Source: Scylla paramamosain
Taxonomy: Eukaryota; Arthropoda; Malacostraca; Decapoda; Portunidae
Length of the DNA: 64,000 bases
Assembly (NCBI RefSeq): GCF_035594125.1
Contig: NC_087161.1
Location: forward strand, 8,524,001 to 8,588,000
Direction: 5' to 3'
This document shows positions 1-10,176 of the stretch, one piece after another; within the stretch, counting starts at the first letter, position 1, and each line of letters opens with the position of its first letter. The notes under the pieces were generated by a model that did no database searches, was not told the origin of the DNA, and saw only the letters and a list, made by a program, of their open reading frames with translations. The translations under genes and the position numbers were made by a program.

Positions 1-136
1 TGCCCGGAGCCACCGAGGCGGAAGCGGCAGGTGAGCGTCACGTTCATTCCGGCTGTTGGGGACTCCGGAACCCCAAGCTCTGTGATCTGCACCGTCTTGT
101 CCGTGAATGTGCCCGCCGCCGCCGCCTCGCTACCAC
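1..136 (-). CDS. Immunoglobulin-domain exon (Beat/Side-like cell-surface protein), partial
   Basis: Read on the minus strand, this GC-rich stretch opens after a TGTCTTTCAG splice acceptor at 137-146 and stays open to the window edge. Its translation contains ITELGVPESPTAG followed by MNVTLTCRFRLGGSG. That is the pattern of the first strands of an Ig domain, with the first disulfide cysteine in the LTCRF motif. The 'V.ITEL.VP...G..V.L.C.F.L' spacing resembles the first Ig domain of arthropod Beaten-path or Sidestep-type neuronal surface proteins (family knowledge). The exon starts in phase 1, which is usual for Ig-domain exons. An alanine/glycine-rich lead (AAAAGTF) precedes the domain. Codon use and GC content differ sharply from the AT-rich flank, which supports coding. 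The rest of the gene lies left of the window or in upstream exons I cannot identify. It could also be another IgSF protein. Confidence 0.5.
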
Positions 137-431
137 CTGAAAGACACGTTACTGTTGAGTTTCTTGTATCTTTGACTCATGTCGTTTGGTGGGCAAGGTT
201 TGTGTGTGTGATCATTTTGATGATTTATCTTCGCACTGAAAAGAAAAAAAAAAAAAAAATAAGATTGAGAAGCATAATTTCAGTTGCAAAACTAAAAAAG
301 ATTCCTGCTGTCTTTTCGTACTTCTTATGCTTAGTTTTTCCACTATATGGATGGACGAGAAAGACTAAGAATTCATGAAAGGATCCTGAAAAAATATAAC
401 CTTCCCAGTTGAACCCCCCCAAAAAAGTAGG

Positions 432-433
<2 letters not shown>
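137..433. other. Intron-like non-coding stretch
   Basis: AT-rich sequence upstream (minus sense) of the Ig exon, with an 18-nt A run near 245. It holds no supported gene. The two short reading frames seen here depend on the A run and the adjoining TA array. Confidence 0.4.

Positions 434-522
<89 letters not shown>
434..522. repeat. (TA)n microsatellite
   Basis: Uninterrupted AT dinucleotide array of about 89 nt. It lies directly 5' of the dispersed repeat at 531-665, in the same relative position as the array at 3596-3795 beside the second repeat copy. Confidence 0.98.
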
Positions 523-527
<5 letters not shown>

Positions 528-530
528 TTA

Positions 531-665
531 GGCTGTCAATAAAAAACAAAAAGTTCGAATTTTTCCATCTACTTTGGTGGAATTCTGCCCTGTATTGAGA
601 AACTGCCGTATGCAAAAATTTCAGCCTGATGGGTCAGTATTTAGGAGTGGTGGATCGTGAATATC
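531..665 (+). repeat. Dispersed repeat R, copy 1
   Basis: This segment aligns by eye with the reverse complement of about 3440-3590. Shared blocks are TGTCAATA near the start, then TTCG-ATTTT, CTACTT-GG, TGCC-TGTTTG-GA, TTTCAG-C-GAT, and TATTTAGAGGTGG-GGAT. I judge identity at around 65-70 percent. Both copies have a (TA)n array immediately upstream in their own orientation. No coding potential was recognised, and the element class is unknown. Confidence 0.55.
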
Positions 666-2241
666 TATTTGCTCTGAAGACTAGCAAAGAACCTCGACTT
701 GTGAATCGCGTGAAGAATGCTTGCTGGTCTTCTGGATGCATTTTGTTCACTGGCAGGGCTGCTGCTCTCACTCGTTTTCGAAAATGTGTATTAACCATCA
801 GTGTGGGGGATCTCATGCGTAGCCAATGCACTCATTCTCGCTGGCTTGGACTGGGAAGGCTGGACTTGGCTGTCCCTACCTGCTTATGGCGGTATTGCTC
901 CACAAGCTGGAGGAGGAACTGCCTCTGCTCCTCGTCTTTCGTGAATCGGTGGTTGAGGTATCGGAGGTATCAGGACGACCCCTCTCTCTGCTGTGTCGTT
1001 GGCAACTCGTAGTCCCTCAAAGCGGTAGCAGGCTTCCACCTAAGACTCATCCTCATGCCATCGTCGTGGGTTAATTGAGAGGAAGTCACTCAATACCCAG
1101 GACATCGAGGAGGTGGAGTGACGCCTTTGTTCCAAAGGATGCGAGAGTTGCCGTTGGTAGCCTTGTTTCGGAAATGGTGATCAGCTTGCGATGTTCTGCC
1201 GCTCCTTCCTTGTTGGGCATCGCGTAATCAACCTCCTGCTTGGTCGAAGATGGGCAAAGAAAGAGAATCGCAGAAGGGCTGCCATCTCATGAGAGGTAAC
1301 GAGCTGCCCCAGCTGATCATGAAACAATACTATCTTCAGGCTATAGATGATACGAGCCATCCATCTCGCTCGGTGGAGGGCACCAGGACGGAGGAACGAG
1401 ATCTTTTCAATAACTCCCCCAAGCAGGTGATGCTTAGCTGAGGAAGTTCCTTGTAGTCATTATGCGGATTTTTCCTTTCAAGGATCCACGTGTGAGCTTG
1501 AATGATCATCTCACGCTTGGTGTTGAGGGTAGCCGGAAGGTCTCCATCTGTGAGGAGTTGGCTTGCCATCTGGTTGATGGTTGGCCAGTGTTCCTTGAAC
1601 TGACCGAAGATGGTGATATCAGGTCCAGAAGATGACCCCATGCACATGGTGAAGGCCTTCTCGATGACGAGTTCGTACACATGTATTGCTCGGGGTTGTA
1701 TCTAAGCACACAGCCACGACTTGATCGCGCACGCCCCAGTCTTCCACTGCCTCATAAACAGCGGTGGCGGCTGCTACACCTGTTCTGACTGGCAGCCTGG
1801 GCACTTGCAGGAGCTTCTCCACTCCTTGTCCAGTTACGAGGATGGCAAGCCTGTCTCCTCGACTTCCGTCATCTTGCGGGATGATCTTCCTGTCCTACTG
1901 CACTGGATTCTGAGGTCTGAAGGACTGCTTAATTTCCTCTGCCAAAGAGGCCTGGCATTTTTCTCTTGACTGATGGATGGACTCCGGATTGAGGATGAGG
2001 TCCATGGGAGTCGACCGAAGCTAATGGCAGTTGCGGCCACAATCCGTAAGGCCTGGCGGCTGCTCACACCCGTACGATCCAAGGTCCCAACCAGGTCGGA
2101 GGATAGGGCTGTCTTGCCCCTCCTCGTTCTCGTGCGTTTTGGTGGAGAAGCGCCCCCACGGTCAGAGGATGAAATGAAATCGGGACTTGAGGACTTGGAC
2201 GAATAAGACTCTACTGCAGCACCCACTTCTAGAGCTGGTGA

Positions 2242-2761
2242 ACGTTCTTTTTTTTCTTTTTTTTTTGTAGGAGGGACACCGGCCAAGGGCAACAAAAAAC
2301 TAATAAAAAAAACCCACCGAGATGCCGGTCCCGAATAGGGTCCGAAGTGGTGGTCAAAAATTGAAGAATAAGTGTCTTGAAACCTCCCTCTTGAAGGAGT
2401 TCAAGTTATAGGAAGGTGGAAAAACAGAAGCAGGAAGGGAGTTCCAGAGTTTACCAGAGAAAGGGATGAATGATTGGGAATACTGGTTAACTCTTGCATT
2501 AGAGAGGTGGACAGAATAGGGGTGAGAGAAAGAAGAAAGTCTTATGCAGTGAAGCCGCGGGAGGAGGGAAAGCATACAGTTAGCAAGAACAGAAGAGCAG
2601 TTAGCATGAAGATAGCAGTAGAAGATAGCAAGAGATGCAACATTCCGGCGATGAGAAAGAGGCTGAAGACAATCAGTTAGAGGAGAGGAGTTGATGAGAC
2701 GAAAAGCTTTTGATTCCACCCTGTCTAAAAGATCGGTATGAGTGGAACCCCCCCCGACATG
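2242..2761 (-). mobile_element. J1 LINE, 5'-truncated 3' fragment (copy a)
   Basis: This is the 3' end of the Jockey-like J1 family. Its minus-strand translation covers the C-terminal tail (STHTDLLDRVESKAFRLIN ... FSGKLWNSLPASVFPPSYN), followed by the 3' UTR typical of J1 and a poly(A)-type tail (T run on plus at 2248-2266). It sits in the same orientation inside the 832-3344 pseudogene. Flanks suggest a short imperfect target duplication (ACGTTC at 2242-2247 and ATGTTC at 2759-2764). Removing the insert joins host codons ...AVARE and RSPALEVGAA in one frame. 5' truncation with a poly(A) tail is the usual result of target-primed reverse transcription. Confidence 0.85.
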
Positions 2762-2805
2762 TTCGCGAGCAACTGCCCTCTCACGCCGACGGACAGCTTT
2801 CTTTA

Positions 2806-2863
2806 GCTTCTTGTCCAGTCCCACCATGGAGCCGCGTCTCCATGGTGGGACTGGACAAGAAGC
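2806..2863. repeat. Perfect 26-bp inverted repeat with 6-nt loop
   Basis: Arms 2806-2831 and 2838-2863 are exact reverse complements, separated by CCGCGT. One arm encodes the family motif GSMVGLDKK of the host pseudogene. The other replaces the sequence expected upstream, so it is an inverted duplication of local sequence. Confidence 0.95.
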
Positions 2864-3439
2864 AAGGAGGCTCTTTGTCCTACGCAGTCGTCATCAGGGT
2901 GAGGGCTTCCGCATGGGCACAGTCGAAAAGATCAAGGAGTCTTTCTTCGAACACCTTTTGTTTCTGGTTTGGCGCGGATCCTGGATTCCCCTTGCTCTTT
3001 CCGAGGAGCTTCCATTGAATGAAGAGAGCGAGGACTTTCCTGCTGATGCCTGTCTCACCAATGGTTGGGATCCGTGTCCGGACACAGAACTCCTGCACTT
3101 TCTTCACCACCGCAGCGGCGCTTGGCCCAGTCGTCTTCTTTTGTTCATTGTGCAGGTTGAAGAATCGAGGAAGTGCATCCAAACGACTGGGCAGCTTCGA
3201 ACCAGTAATTGCTGTAGTTGGCTGGCCTACCAGCCAAGCACTGCTCTGAGAGAAAGTTGTCATAACCTGAGAAGAAGTATGGAATGAACAGATGACGGTG
3301 TCCTGAAGCCTACATTTTGATAAAGGTATACAAGTGAAAAGCAAGACAGCAAAGCAACTAAAATCACTATGTAGGAGGGACGGAAGAGTGAAAATGAATG
3401 GAAAGGCGGGATTTCCATGATCGGGGCCTGGTCCCCGAT

Positions 3440-3593
3440 AACGAAATCTTTAGGTTCAATCCGCCACCTCTAAATATCAACCGATCGGCCTGAAATTGTG
3501 CAAGTGGTAATTTCTCCCAACAAGGCAGCATACATCCGAAGTAGGCAAGAAAATACGAATTTTGGAAATTTACCATATTCCCTATTGACACCG

Positions 3594-3595
<2 letters not shown>
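3440..3595 (-). repeat. Dispersed repeat R, copy 2
   Basis: Reverse-complement homologue of 531-665, again with a (TA)n array (3596-3795) directly upstream in its own orientation. The best-kept block on the minus strand is TTTCAGGCCGATCGGTTGAT followed by ATTTAGAGGTGGCGGATTG. No reading frame was recognised. Confidence 0.55.
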
Positions 3596-3798
<203 letters not shown>

Positions 3799-3837
3799 GG
3801 TAGTTTATATTTGGGTCTGGAAGCACTGCATTTCGTG

Positions 3838-4080
3838 GATGGCTTAACGGTTATGGTAGGAATAAAGGGAGCTGATATGAAGAGTTGAAATGGAATGTAG
3901 AAGATACAAAATGAAAATGAATGTAAATACGACACAAAAAAAAAAAAAAAGGTTATTGAAAGAACAATGAAGGATATCAAAGATATACAGATCGCAGGAG
4001 TGGTAATCGAACAAGTTGAGAGGTTCAAGTATTTACGAGTAGATTTCTTGCAGGTTGGTGACAGCGAAGTAGAGAATTGC
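3838..4080 (+). pseudogene. LINE reverse-transcriptase scrap (thumb region)
   Basis: The plus-strand frame contains IERTMKDIKDIQIAGVVIEQ followed by VERFKYLRVDFLQVGDSEVE. This matches the region after the catalytic motif in L1/RTE-type LINE reverse transcriptases, where 'I.I.G..IE.V..FKYLG....DG....EI' is typical. The frame is broken upstream by an A-rich run at 3939-3952. Only about 60 codons remain, and family assignment beyond 'LINE RT' is not possible from this. Confidence 0.45.
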
Positions 4081-4140
4081 AGTACTACTTGTTACAAGTA
4101 TGAAAAATGAGAACATTTGGTGATAAATAAGCTGCAATAA

Positions 4141-5160
4141 GCCAGATAGTTGTCCCTGTATGAAACATACCTACCTACAATATATCTACCTATGATCTCT
4201 GTTCATAAATTATTTAATCCTCTTTTAAAGCTGTTTAGTGTCTCAGCCTAACACCCTGAATTACCGAGTCTATTTCCGTGACTAGCCTTCAATGATTAAT
4301 CTCTTCTGTTTCTTTTTAAGTAACTTTAAGAAGCTTGAACACGTTTTCTAGTCCTATCCTGATGACCAATCCTAGGGATTTTGATTATATCACCTTTGCT
4401 ATATCCCATATGCTGCTTAGATATTTTATCATATCCCTTCTTACCTGTATCTTTGAAACAGATGTATACTAATAAGCTTTAATCTCCTCTCTTAAGGAGT
4501 ATTTCATATCCCTTGTACCTCTTTATTCTCCTCTCAGACTGCTAGCTCTTTATTCCTTCAGTAATATAAGGATCAGATGTTCAGATGAGATCCGACCAAT
4601 GCGAACTTCATTGCTTCGGAACTTCTACTTCTCTCTTAAAGGCGAATTCTAAAATACGGTTAACTTTATTTCTGACGTCTATATAGCTATTGCTTTCTCT
4701 GATGGAGACCTGAGCTAAATGTGACTTCTATTCGTTTCGTTCTTTAATCTTATCAGACCCTTGTTCTTTATTGTGTAGCTACTATGTGGATTTTCTCTAC
4801 ATACACTAATTACTTTGCATTAGCTAGTATTAAATTGCACTTGCTACCTTGCATTAGCTAGTATTGAATTGCACTTGCCATATACTTGCCCACTGATCTT
4901 ATCTAAAAATCTGTATGCAGGGCAGTGGCACCGAATACGCTATCTATCGCATTACCTGCAAATTTGTCACTATAACTAGTAATTCCATTACCTAACCAGT
5001 CAATGTAAATTATAAATAATAGTGGCCTTAAAACAGATTCCTGCGGCATTCCACCTTTTCCTACAGATTTTAATTATCTGTTGTCATGATGTAATCCAGG
5101 CCAGTATTATTTCCATCCACCCATGCTCCTTTTCTTTCTTCAGGAGCCTTTGTTAGCTTG
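4141..5160 (-). mobile_element. Decayed CR1-like LINE, RT to 3' end
   Basis: On the minus strand, near 5060-5011, the frame reads KGGMPQESVLRPLLFI, a degraded form of the RT motif [14 protein letters not shown]. Downstream (minus sense) come degraded forms of the remaining RT and the C-terminal 'FKRRLDK' tail. At 4300-4141 lies the 3' UTR block with GTCCCTGTATGAAACATACC. The same 3' block occurs at 36627-36806. Many stops and frameshifts make this an old, inactive copy. Assignment to CR1 rests on the RT motif, the conserved 3' block and family memory. The 5' part is missing. Confidence 0.6.
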
Positions 5161-5746
5161 AGTTGGCTCTCTCACCACACCTTGACACATCACCTCACTT
5201 CTCCTACCCTGCCCAAATTCTCTGAACACATCCCAAGACCAATTTGCTTTCCTTTTCTAGTTCCACTCCCTCGACTCTTCGCTTGTTATCTCGCCTTGTC
5301 ATATCCCAGCTTAATATGGCTCCCTCACCACACCCTTACATCTCACTTCAATTTACCACCCAACCCTAATACTTCCCTCACCATATTCCAAACCCATTCC
5401 CTTTGTATCCATTGTGAGGTACCTTATTAACCCTTCAAAATTCGCTCTCCGGAATTCAGGTATCATGCTTATTTTACTGCTTGTGAAAGGTTCTTCCCAT
5501 TTCAAACTTAACCTAATTTCATACACACACACAAAAAAAAAGTATAAAATAACTTCCCCAACTCCTGTATAATTGTTTCTTCTCTGTTTGTTAAAATTCA
5601 GTCTAAAATATTGTTTTCCTTTATGGACTCTGAGAGTACCCGTTTTAGAAATTTATCCTGAACAACACTAAAAAAGACACGTCCTTCACTGTCCCCCTCT
5701 AGCATGCTCCAGCGCCACCCCCTTTCCTCCTTTCCAAAGGGAATCG
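5161..5746. other. No gene recognised
   Basis: Pyrimidine-rich sequence. A phrase like GGCTCYCTCACCACACC recurs at about 5164 and 5329 (imperfect, about 165 bp apart). The 90-codon frame at 5158-5430 shows no family motif and looks like an accident of CT-rich composition. Confidence 0.4.
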
Positions 5747-5905
5747 TGTACTAGGAATATGCTGCTTCTAGTACTGAGTATAGGTGGTGACCAAAGAAAA
5801 TAAGAGTACAGTGGTAATACTGCAGCGTTTTATTAATAAAATAAACTATACAAAATATTATAAGGTGAAGCTGTGCGCGAGTCGCATGTCCACCACCGAG
5901 GCCAG
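5747..5905 (-). repeat. Terminal direct repeat, 3' copy (LTR-like)
   Basis: About 159 bp. The first 53 bases are identical to 7032-7084, after which small indels occur (AATAAGAGTACAG versus TTATGG). A second imperfect unit (CCATGTCCACCAGCAAGGCT) follows at about 5921. Confidence 0.75.
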
Positions 5906-7031
5906 GCGGACACGGACTACCCATGTCCACCAGCAAGGCTGGGCAGACACTGACATGGAATGTAGAGGTGGTTACTGGCTGGGTTAGGTTACGGCCAGGG
6001 ATGGCGTCCAGAGGCAAAGGATGAGGGTTGACCTCACCGCCATATGGTGATAGGCAGGCGACTGGAAGCTAGCGTCAGGTCCCAGGGGACCGGAGAATGG
6101 AATGCGGACGGCGGGCGAAACGTCCCGCCACATTGCTTGGCCACCCATCTAGGCATGCCCTCATGCCTACAAAATATATGGGATGATGCAAGAACACTGA
6201 AGCAATAATTCACATAATAACGACGCGCTTATCTGTGTAAGACACGTGATGTAAGTACTATAGCCAACCGTAAGGCTTACAAAATAAAGACGTCATAAAA
6301 GTGAGTACTCAACTGGCAAATCATAAAACTCACATAGCAAAGACATCAGAAAAGAGAGCACAGTGGCCAAACACAAAACTCACACAAGTGGTGACTTCAG
6401 CACAGCGAGTCACAAGCCAAGAAAAACTAGGAAAACACTAGATGCCATAAAACAGGATAACAAGGCGTTTCTATGCCAAATAAATTGCAAAATAACAACA
6501 TTGCTGAAATCGTAACACTGCACTAATAATGCACATGATGGCGATAAAATCTTCAAGTGTGGTGGATGAGTGGCAGATTATGCACTAGAAAGCCACGAGC
6601 AGGAAAGACCACACGGACAGGAATCACCAAAACTTGCATATGCGACGACTGATGACATGAGATCCAAAGTCTTAGAACGATGGGATCAGCAGCAAAGCAG
6701 TGCAGTTGCGTCGGTGACGGCTTAAAAAGTCCAGACTTGAAGCAGGGACGGCGTTGGTGACAGCTTGAATTCATAGGGGCACAGGCTGGCGGGCAGGCTT
6801 GGCATAAAAAGCTAGAAAGAGGCCCTAAAAGCAGCTTGAAGAACGTACCATAGCTGTGTAGTAGCGTAGCAGTTTGCATTGGTGACGACTTAACAGAAAT
6901 GTGTTGGTGACTGCTTAGCAGGTTACCCAGAGGCGATAAAGGTAACTGAAGTAGCTGGCAACGAGCAGGCAGGACACGTAGGCCAGGAGGACTTGTAGCA
7001 TCGGCTCGTCCCACTGCTGCCACCATTTTTA

Positions 7032-7186
7032 TGTACTAGGAATATGCTGCTTCTAGTACTGAGTATAGGTGGTGACCAAAGAAATTATGGTGGTAATACT
7101 GCAGCGTTATATTAATTTTTATAAACTATACAAAATGATAATAAGGTGAAGCTGTCTGCGTGTCGCATGTCTGCCACCGAGGCCAG
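7032..7186 (-). repeat. Terminal direct repeat, 5' copy (LTR-like)
   Basis: About 155 bp, homologous to 5747-5905. A full LTR might run further right, for example to a TGTTAGGAC-type minus-strand start near 7389, but the other copy lacks this part, so that is not established. Confidence 0.7.
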
Positions 7187-7439
7187 AGGGATAACTTTTT
7201 AAGGTTGCCTTGTGTTGAATGGTTGGATGTCTGGGCTGGGATGCGTTGGTATGGGGGATGGGGGCGGAGATCAAAGCTCCATCGTGGGACGAAGGTACCC
7301 CGTTCACGGCGGCCAGCGCTCGCTCCCCTCATAGTACCGATAGACGGTAAGTTTGATTGAGAGCGATAATTATTATATTGTCCTAACATCGACGATGCTG
7401 AAAAACGTGCTCCCAAAGTTCGCCACACCTCTACACCTT

Positions 7440-8546
7440 ACCTTTGACTGCGGGTTGTGGCATATTGGAAAGGCAATGGGAACTTAATTCATGTAGCTAA
7501 GTATCTGGAAAGAGAGATTGGAATGATCCCTACAAGTAACCTCAAGAATTATGGTAAAGGTGTGCTGATTACAGCTAAGGATTTAATATAGGCCATGATG
7601 GTCTGATGGGGTCTTTGATTCCATTAAACCACATTGAATGTTTAATTGCTGCAAGGGGCGTGTCTGCAGTCAGGACCTGTATGAATTCTCTGATGACATC
7701 CTTCACTTGTGTCCTGATAACGTTCAATGGGTGTTAAAGATTAGAGGAAATAGTAACGTCATCAAGGTCATGTTTTATGGTCTTTATCTTCCTGAGGCTT
7801 TTATTGACCAACTTTTACAATGTTATAGGTGTTATGCGTTCAGTCATGAAAGGAGGAAACTGTACAAACCTTCCCCGGTGCGGTCACTGCTCTGCCTTTT
7901 GACTCACCCTCCTCCTGAATATGAATCAGAACCTTGTTTTTTTTTTACTACAGGGAAGGTCACCTGCTGCGTTCTCAACAAAGCAAGAGGAGGATATTCT
8001 TCAACTGGCTACTTTTCAGTTCATTAGTCACGGTAGTGCCAGACGGGAACTTTTTAGATAGAAGGATGGTGGCGCAAAGACATATGCCTCCCTCTACTTT
8101 GGTTCTTCTGCCTCACATTTAAATACAGTTGTTGCACCTTCCTGCCTTTCTCAAACATCAGTTCCTCTCGATTTTGTGAGAATGCTTCTCCTGTTTTTAC
8201 ACTGCAACAAGTTCTATGTATTGTCAAAGGCTACAGATAAACCCCTCAATGCGCCTTCAGCAACGACATCACATACTTCCTCTACAAGAGTTCATATTGC
8301 TGAAGGCCATGCCTCCATTGATTTTCAACCAAGAATACTTCCCAAGTTTGTTAAACCACAACAGATACATTCTTTGAGAAAAAAAAAAAAATCTCCCACA
8401 GGTTCTCTTTCCCACCAGAAGCGCTCCCATGGATATGCTGAGTCTTATGACACAATGGCAGTTCCGTCTTTGGGAACATCTGATGACCTTGGGCTGGACA
8501 TTAATAATTATACGATTAAACGAATACTTATCAAATATGAAGGTTG
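7440..8546 (+). pseudogene. LINE ORF1 (zinc-knuckle gag-like) remnant
   Basis: Fragments in shifting plus frames read as one decayed ORF1 protein. They are IGMIPTSNLKNYGKGVLITA near 7519-7578, QCYRCYAFSHERRK near 7818-7860 with a following cysteine-rich stretch (a CCHC-type zinc knuckle with the spacing C-x2-C-x4-H), EEDI..LATSQFISHGSARRE near 7988-8052, and an open tail at 8176-8547. I-type and Jockey-type LINEs have such ORF1 proteins, which bind the element RNA. No ORF2 follows, because the next element begins at 9078 on the other strand. An A12 run at 8382-8393 lies in the tail. Assignment rests on the knuckle and the order of blocks. Confidence 0.5.
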
Positions 8547-9077
8547 ATCTTAATATCACGAGCATTTCACTGCTTCACTTACGCATTAAATGAGATGTTC
8601 CCCGACCCTCTCCCGCTCAGTTTTTAGAATGTATTTTTGAGCAAACCAGGCCAATGGTTCAGATTTATTAAATGTAAATAGGCAACGCTAAAGGGTTGGG
8701 TATGGGTGGGCATTAAATGCTGAAATGACGCAGTCAAACGCTTATGAAATTAAAATCAACCTTCATACTTGGTAGGTATTTGTTTAATCTCATAATTTCA
8801 CTTCGATCGTTTGACTGCATACTAAGACACCCAATATCAATGTTTTCAGAGTGGTTGCTCAAAACTACCCCATACATGTCAATACTACAGAGGAGATAAA
8901 TTATAATAAACGCATGCCAATTATACTCTTCATTCCCATTTCTTTACATGTAACATGTAATGTAGAAGCCGTAAATTATTGTCTTCAAATATAAAACTCC
9001 AATACCTATTTTATTAAGCTAGTACAACATAACCAAAGTGCATCACTTTGACAGGCTTATTATCATAAGTAGTGAAA
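8547..9077. other. No gene recognised
   Basis: AT-rich spacer. A short inverted pair (ATGAAGGTTGAT at about 8538 and ATCAACCTTCAT at about 8757) is the only structure noted. Confidence 0.4.
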
Positions 9078-10106
9078 GATCAGGAGAGCAGTTAGCATGA
9101 AAATAGCGGTAGAAGACAGCTAGAGATAAAACATTGCGGCGATGAGAGAGAGACTGAAGACAGTCAGTTAGAGGAGAGGAATTGAGACGAAAAGCTTTTA
9201 ATTCCACTCTGTCTAGAAGAGCGGTATGAGTGGAACCTCCACCCCAGACATGTGAAGCATATTCCATACATGGATGGATAAGGCCCTTGTACAGAGTTAG
9301 CAGTTGTGGGGGTGAGAAAAACTGGCGGAGACGTCTCAGAACGACTAACTTCATAGAAGCTGTTTTAGCTAGAGATGAGATGTGAAGTTTCCAGTTCAGA
9401 TTATAAGTAAAGGACAGACCGAGAATGTTCAGTGTAGAAGAGGGGGACAGTTGAATGTCATTGAAGAAGAGGGGATAGTTGTCTGGAAGATAGTGTCGAG
9501 TTGATAGATGGAGGAATTGAGTTTTTGAGGCAATGAACAATACCAAGTTTGCTCTGCCCCAGTCAGAAATTTTAGAAGGATCAGAAGTCAGGCGTTCTGT
9601 GGCTTCCATGCATGAAATGTTTACTTCCTGAAGGGTTGGACGTGTATGAAAAGACGTGGAAAAGTGCAGGGTGGTATCATCAGCGCAGGAGTGGATAGGA
9701 CAAGAAGTTTGGTTTAGAAGGTCATTGATGAATAATAATAATAATAAGAAGAAGAAGGAAGTGGGTGACAGGACAGAACCCTGAGGAACACCACTGTTAA
9801 TAGATTTAGGAGAAGAACAATGACTGTCTACCACAGCAGCAATAGAACAGTCAGAAAGGAAACTTGAAATGAAGTTACAGAGAAAAGGATAGAAGCCGTA
9901 GGAAGGTAGTTTGGGAATCAAAGCTTTGTGCCAGACTCTGTCAGAAGCTTTTCATATATCAAAGGCAACAAACAGCAAAAGTTTCACCAAAATCTCTAAA
10001 AAGAGGATGACCAAGACTCAGTAAGGAAAGCCAGAAGGTCACCAGTAGAGCGGCCTTGACAGAACCGATACTGGCAATCAGACAGAAGATTGTGAAGTGA
10101 TAGATG

Positions 10107-10176
<70 letters not shown>

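Larger units (their letters stand above)
832..3344 (-). pseudogene. Broken copy of an uncharacterised multicopy arthropod protein (DTTPSN-motif family)
   Basis: Minus-strand segments match, in order, a multicopy invertebrate protein that I recall only as an uncharacterised, Cc8L18.2-type family. The N-terminal part (3344-2880) has VQEFCVRTRIPTIGETG and LLDLFDCAHAEALTLM. Then come RRGSMVGLDKK (around 2845-2800), LVGTLDRTGVSSRQALRIVA (around 2120-2020), VAVCLDTTPSNT (around 1770-1730), GPDITIFGQFKEHWPTINQ (around 1625-1570), RVANDTAERGVVLI (around 1005-960), and a C-terminus DEEQRQFLLQLVEQYRHKQ ending at a TGA at 832-834. The family function is not known to me. The D-T-T-x-S-N motif recalls the RNase-H-fold Asp motif of transposases, but that is speculation. 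Breaks include a stop after TLMTTA, frameshifts near 1800, 1700 and 955, and a J1 insertion at 2242-2761. It is therefore a pseudogene. The true start is not fixed. Confidence 0.6.
5747..7186 (-). mobile_element. Short LTR-type retroelement, probably non-autonomous
   Basis: Two direct repeats (5747-5905 and 7032-7186) bracket about 1.1 kb. Each begins TGTACTAGG on plus, so the minus-sense repeat ends CCTAGTACA. Just inside the right repeat, minus strand from about 7025, is TGGTGGCAGCAGTGGGA. This nearly matches TGGTGGCAGCGGTGGGA, which follows the LTR at 60524 in the Ty3/Gypsy element, so it is taken as the leader/primer-site region and the element is oriented minus. The interior has a 157-codon open frame (7026-6553, minus) starting in this motif, with no recognised domain. 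It also has imperfect repeats of TTGGTGACNGCTTA (near 6712, 6752, 6880, 6904) and of a roughly 55-bp unit at 6260-6420. No gag or pol motif was seen. The repeat boundaries are approximate. Confidence 0.55.

Noticed and set aside
629..1012. 127-codon plus frame MGQYLGVVDREYLFALK
   Set aside because: Its 3' half is antisense to the C-terminal part of the 832-3344 pseudogene, and its 5' half overlaps repeat R. No known domain.
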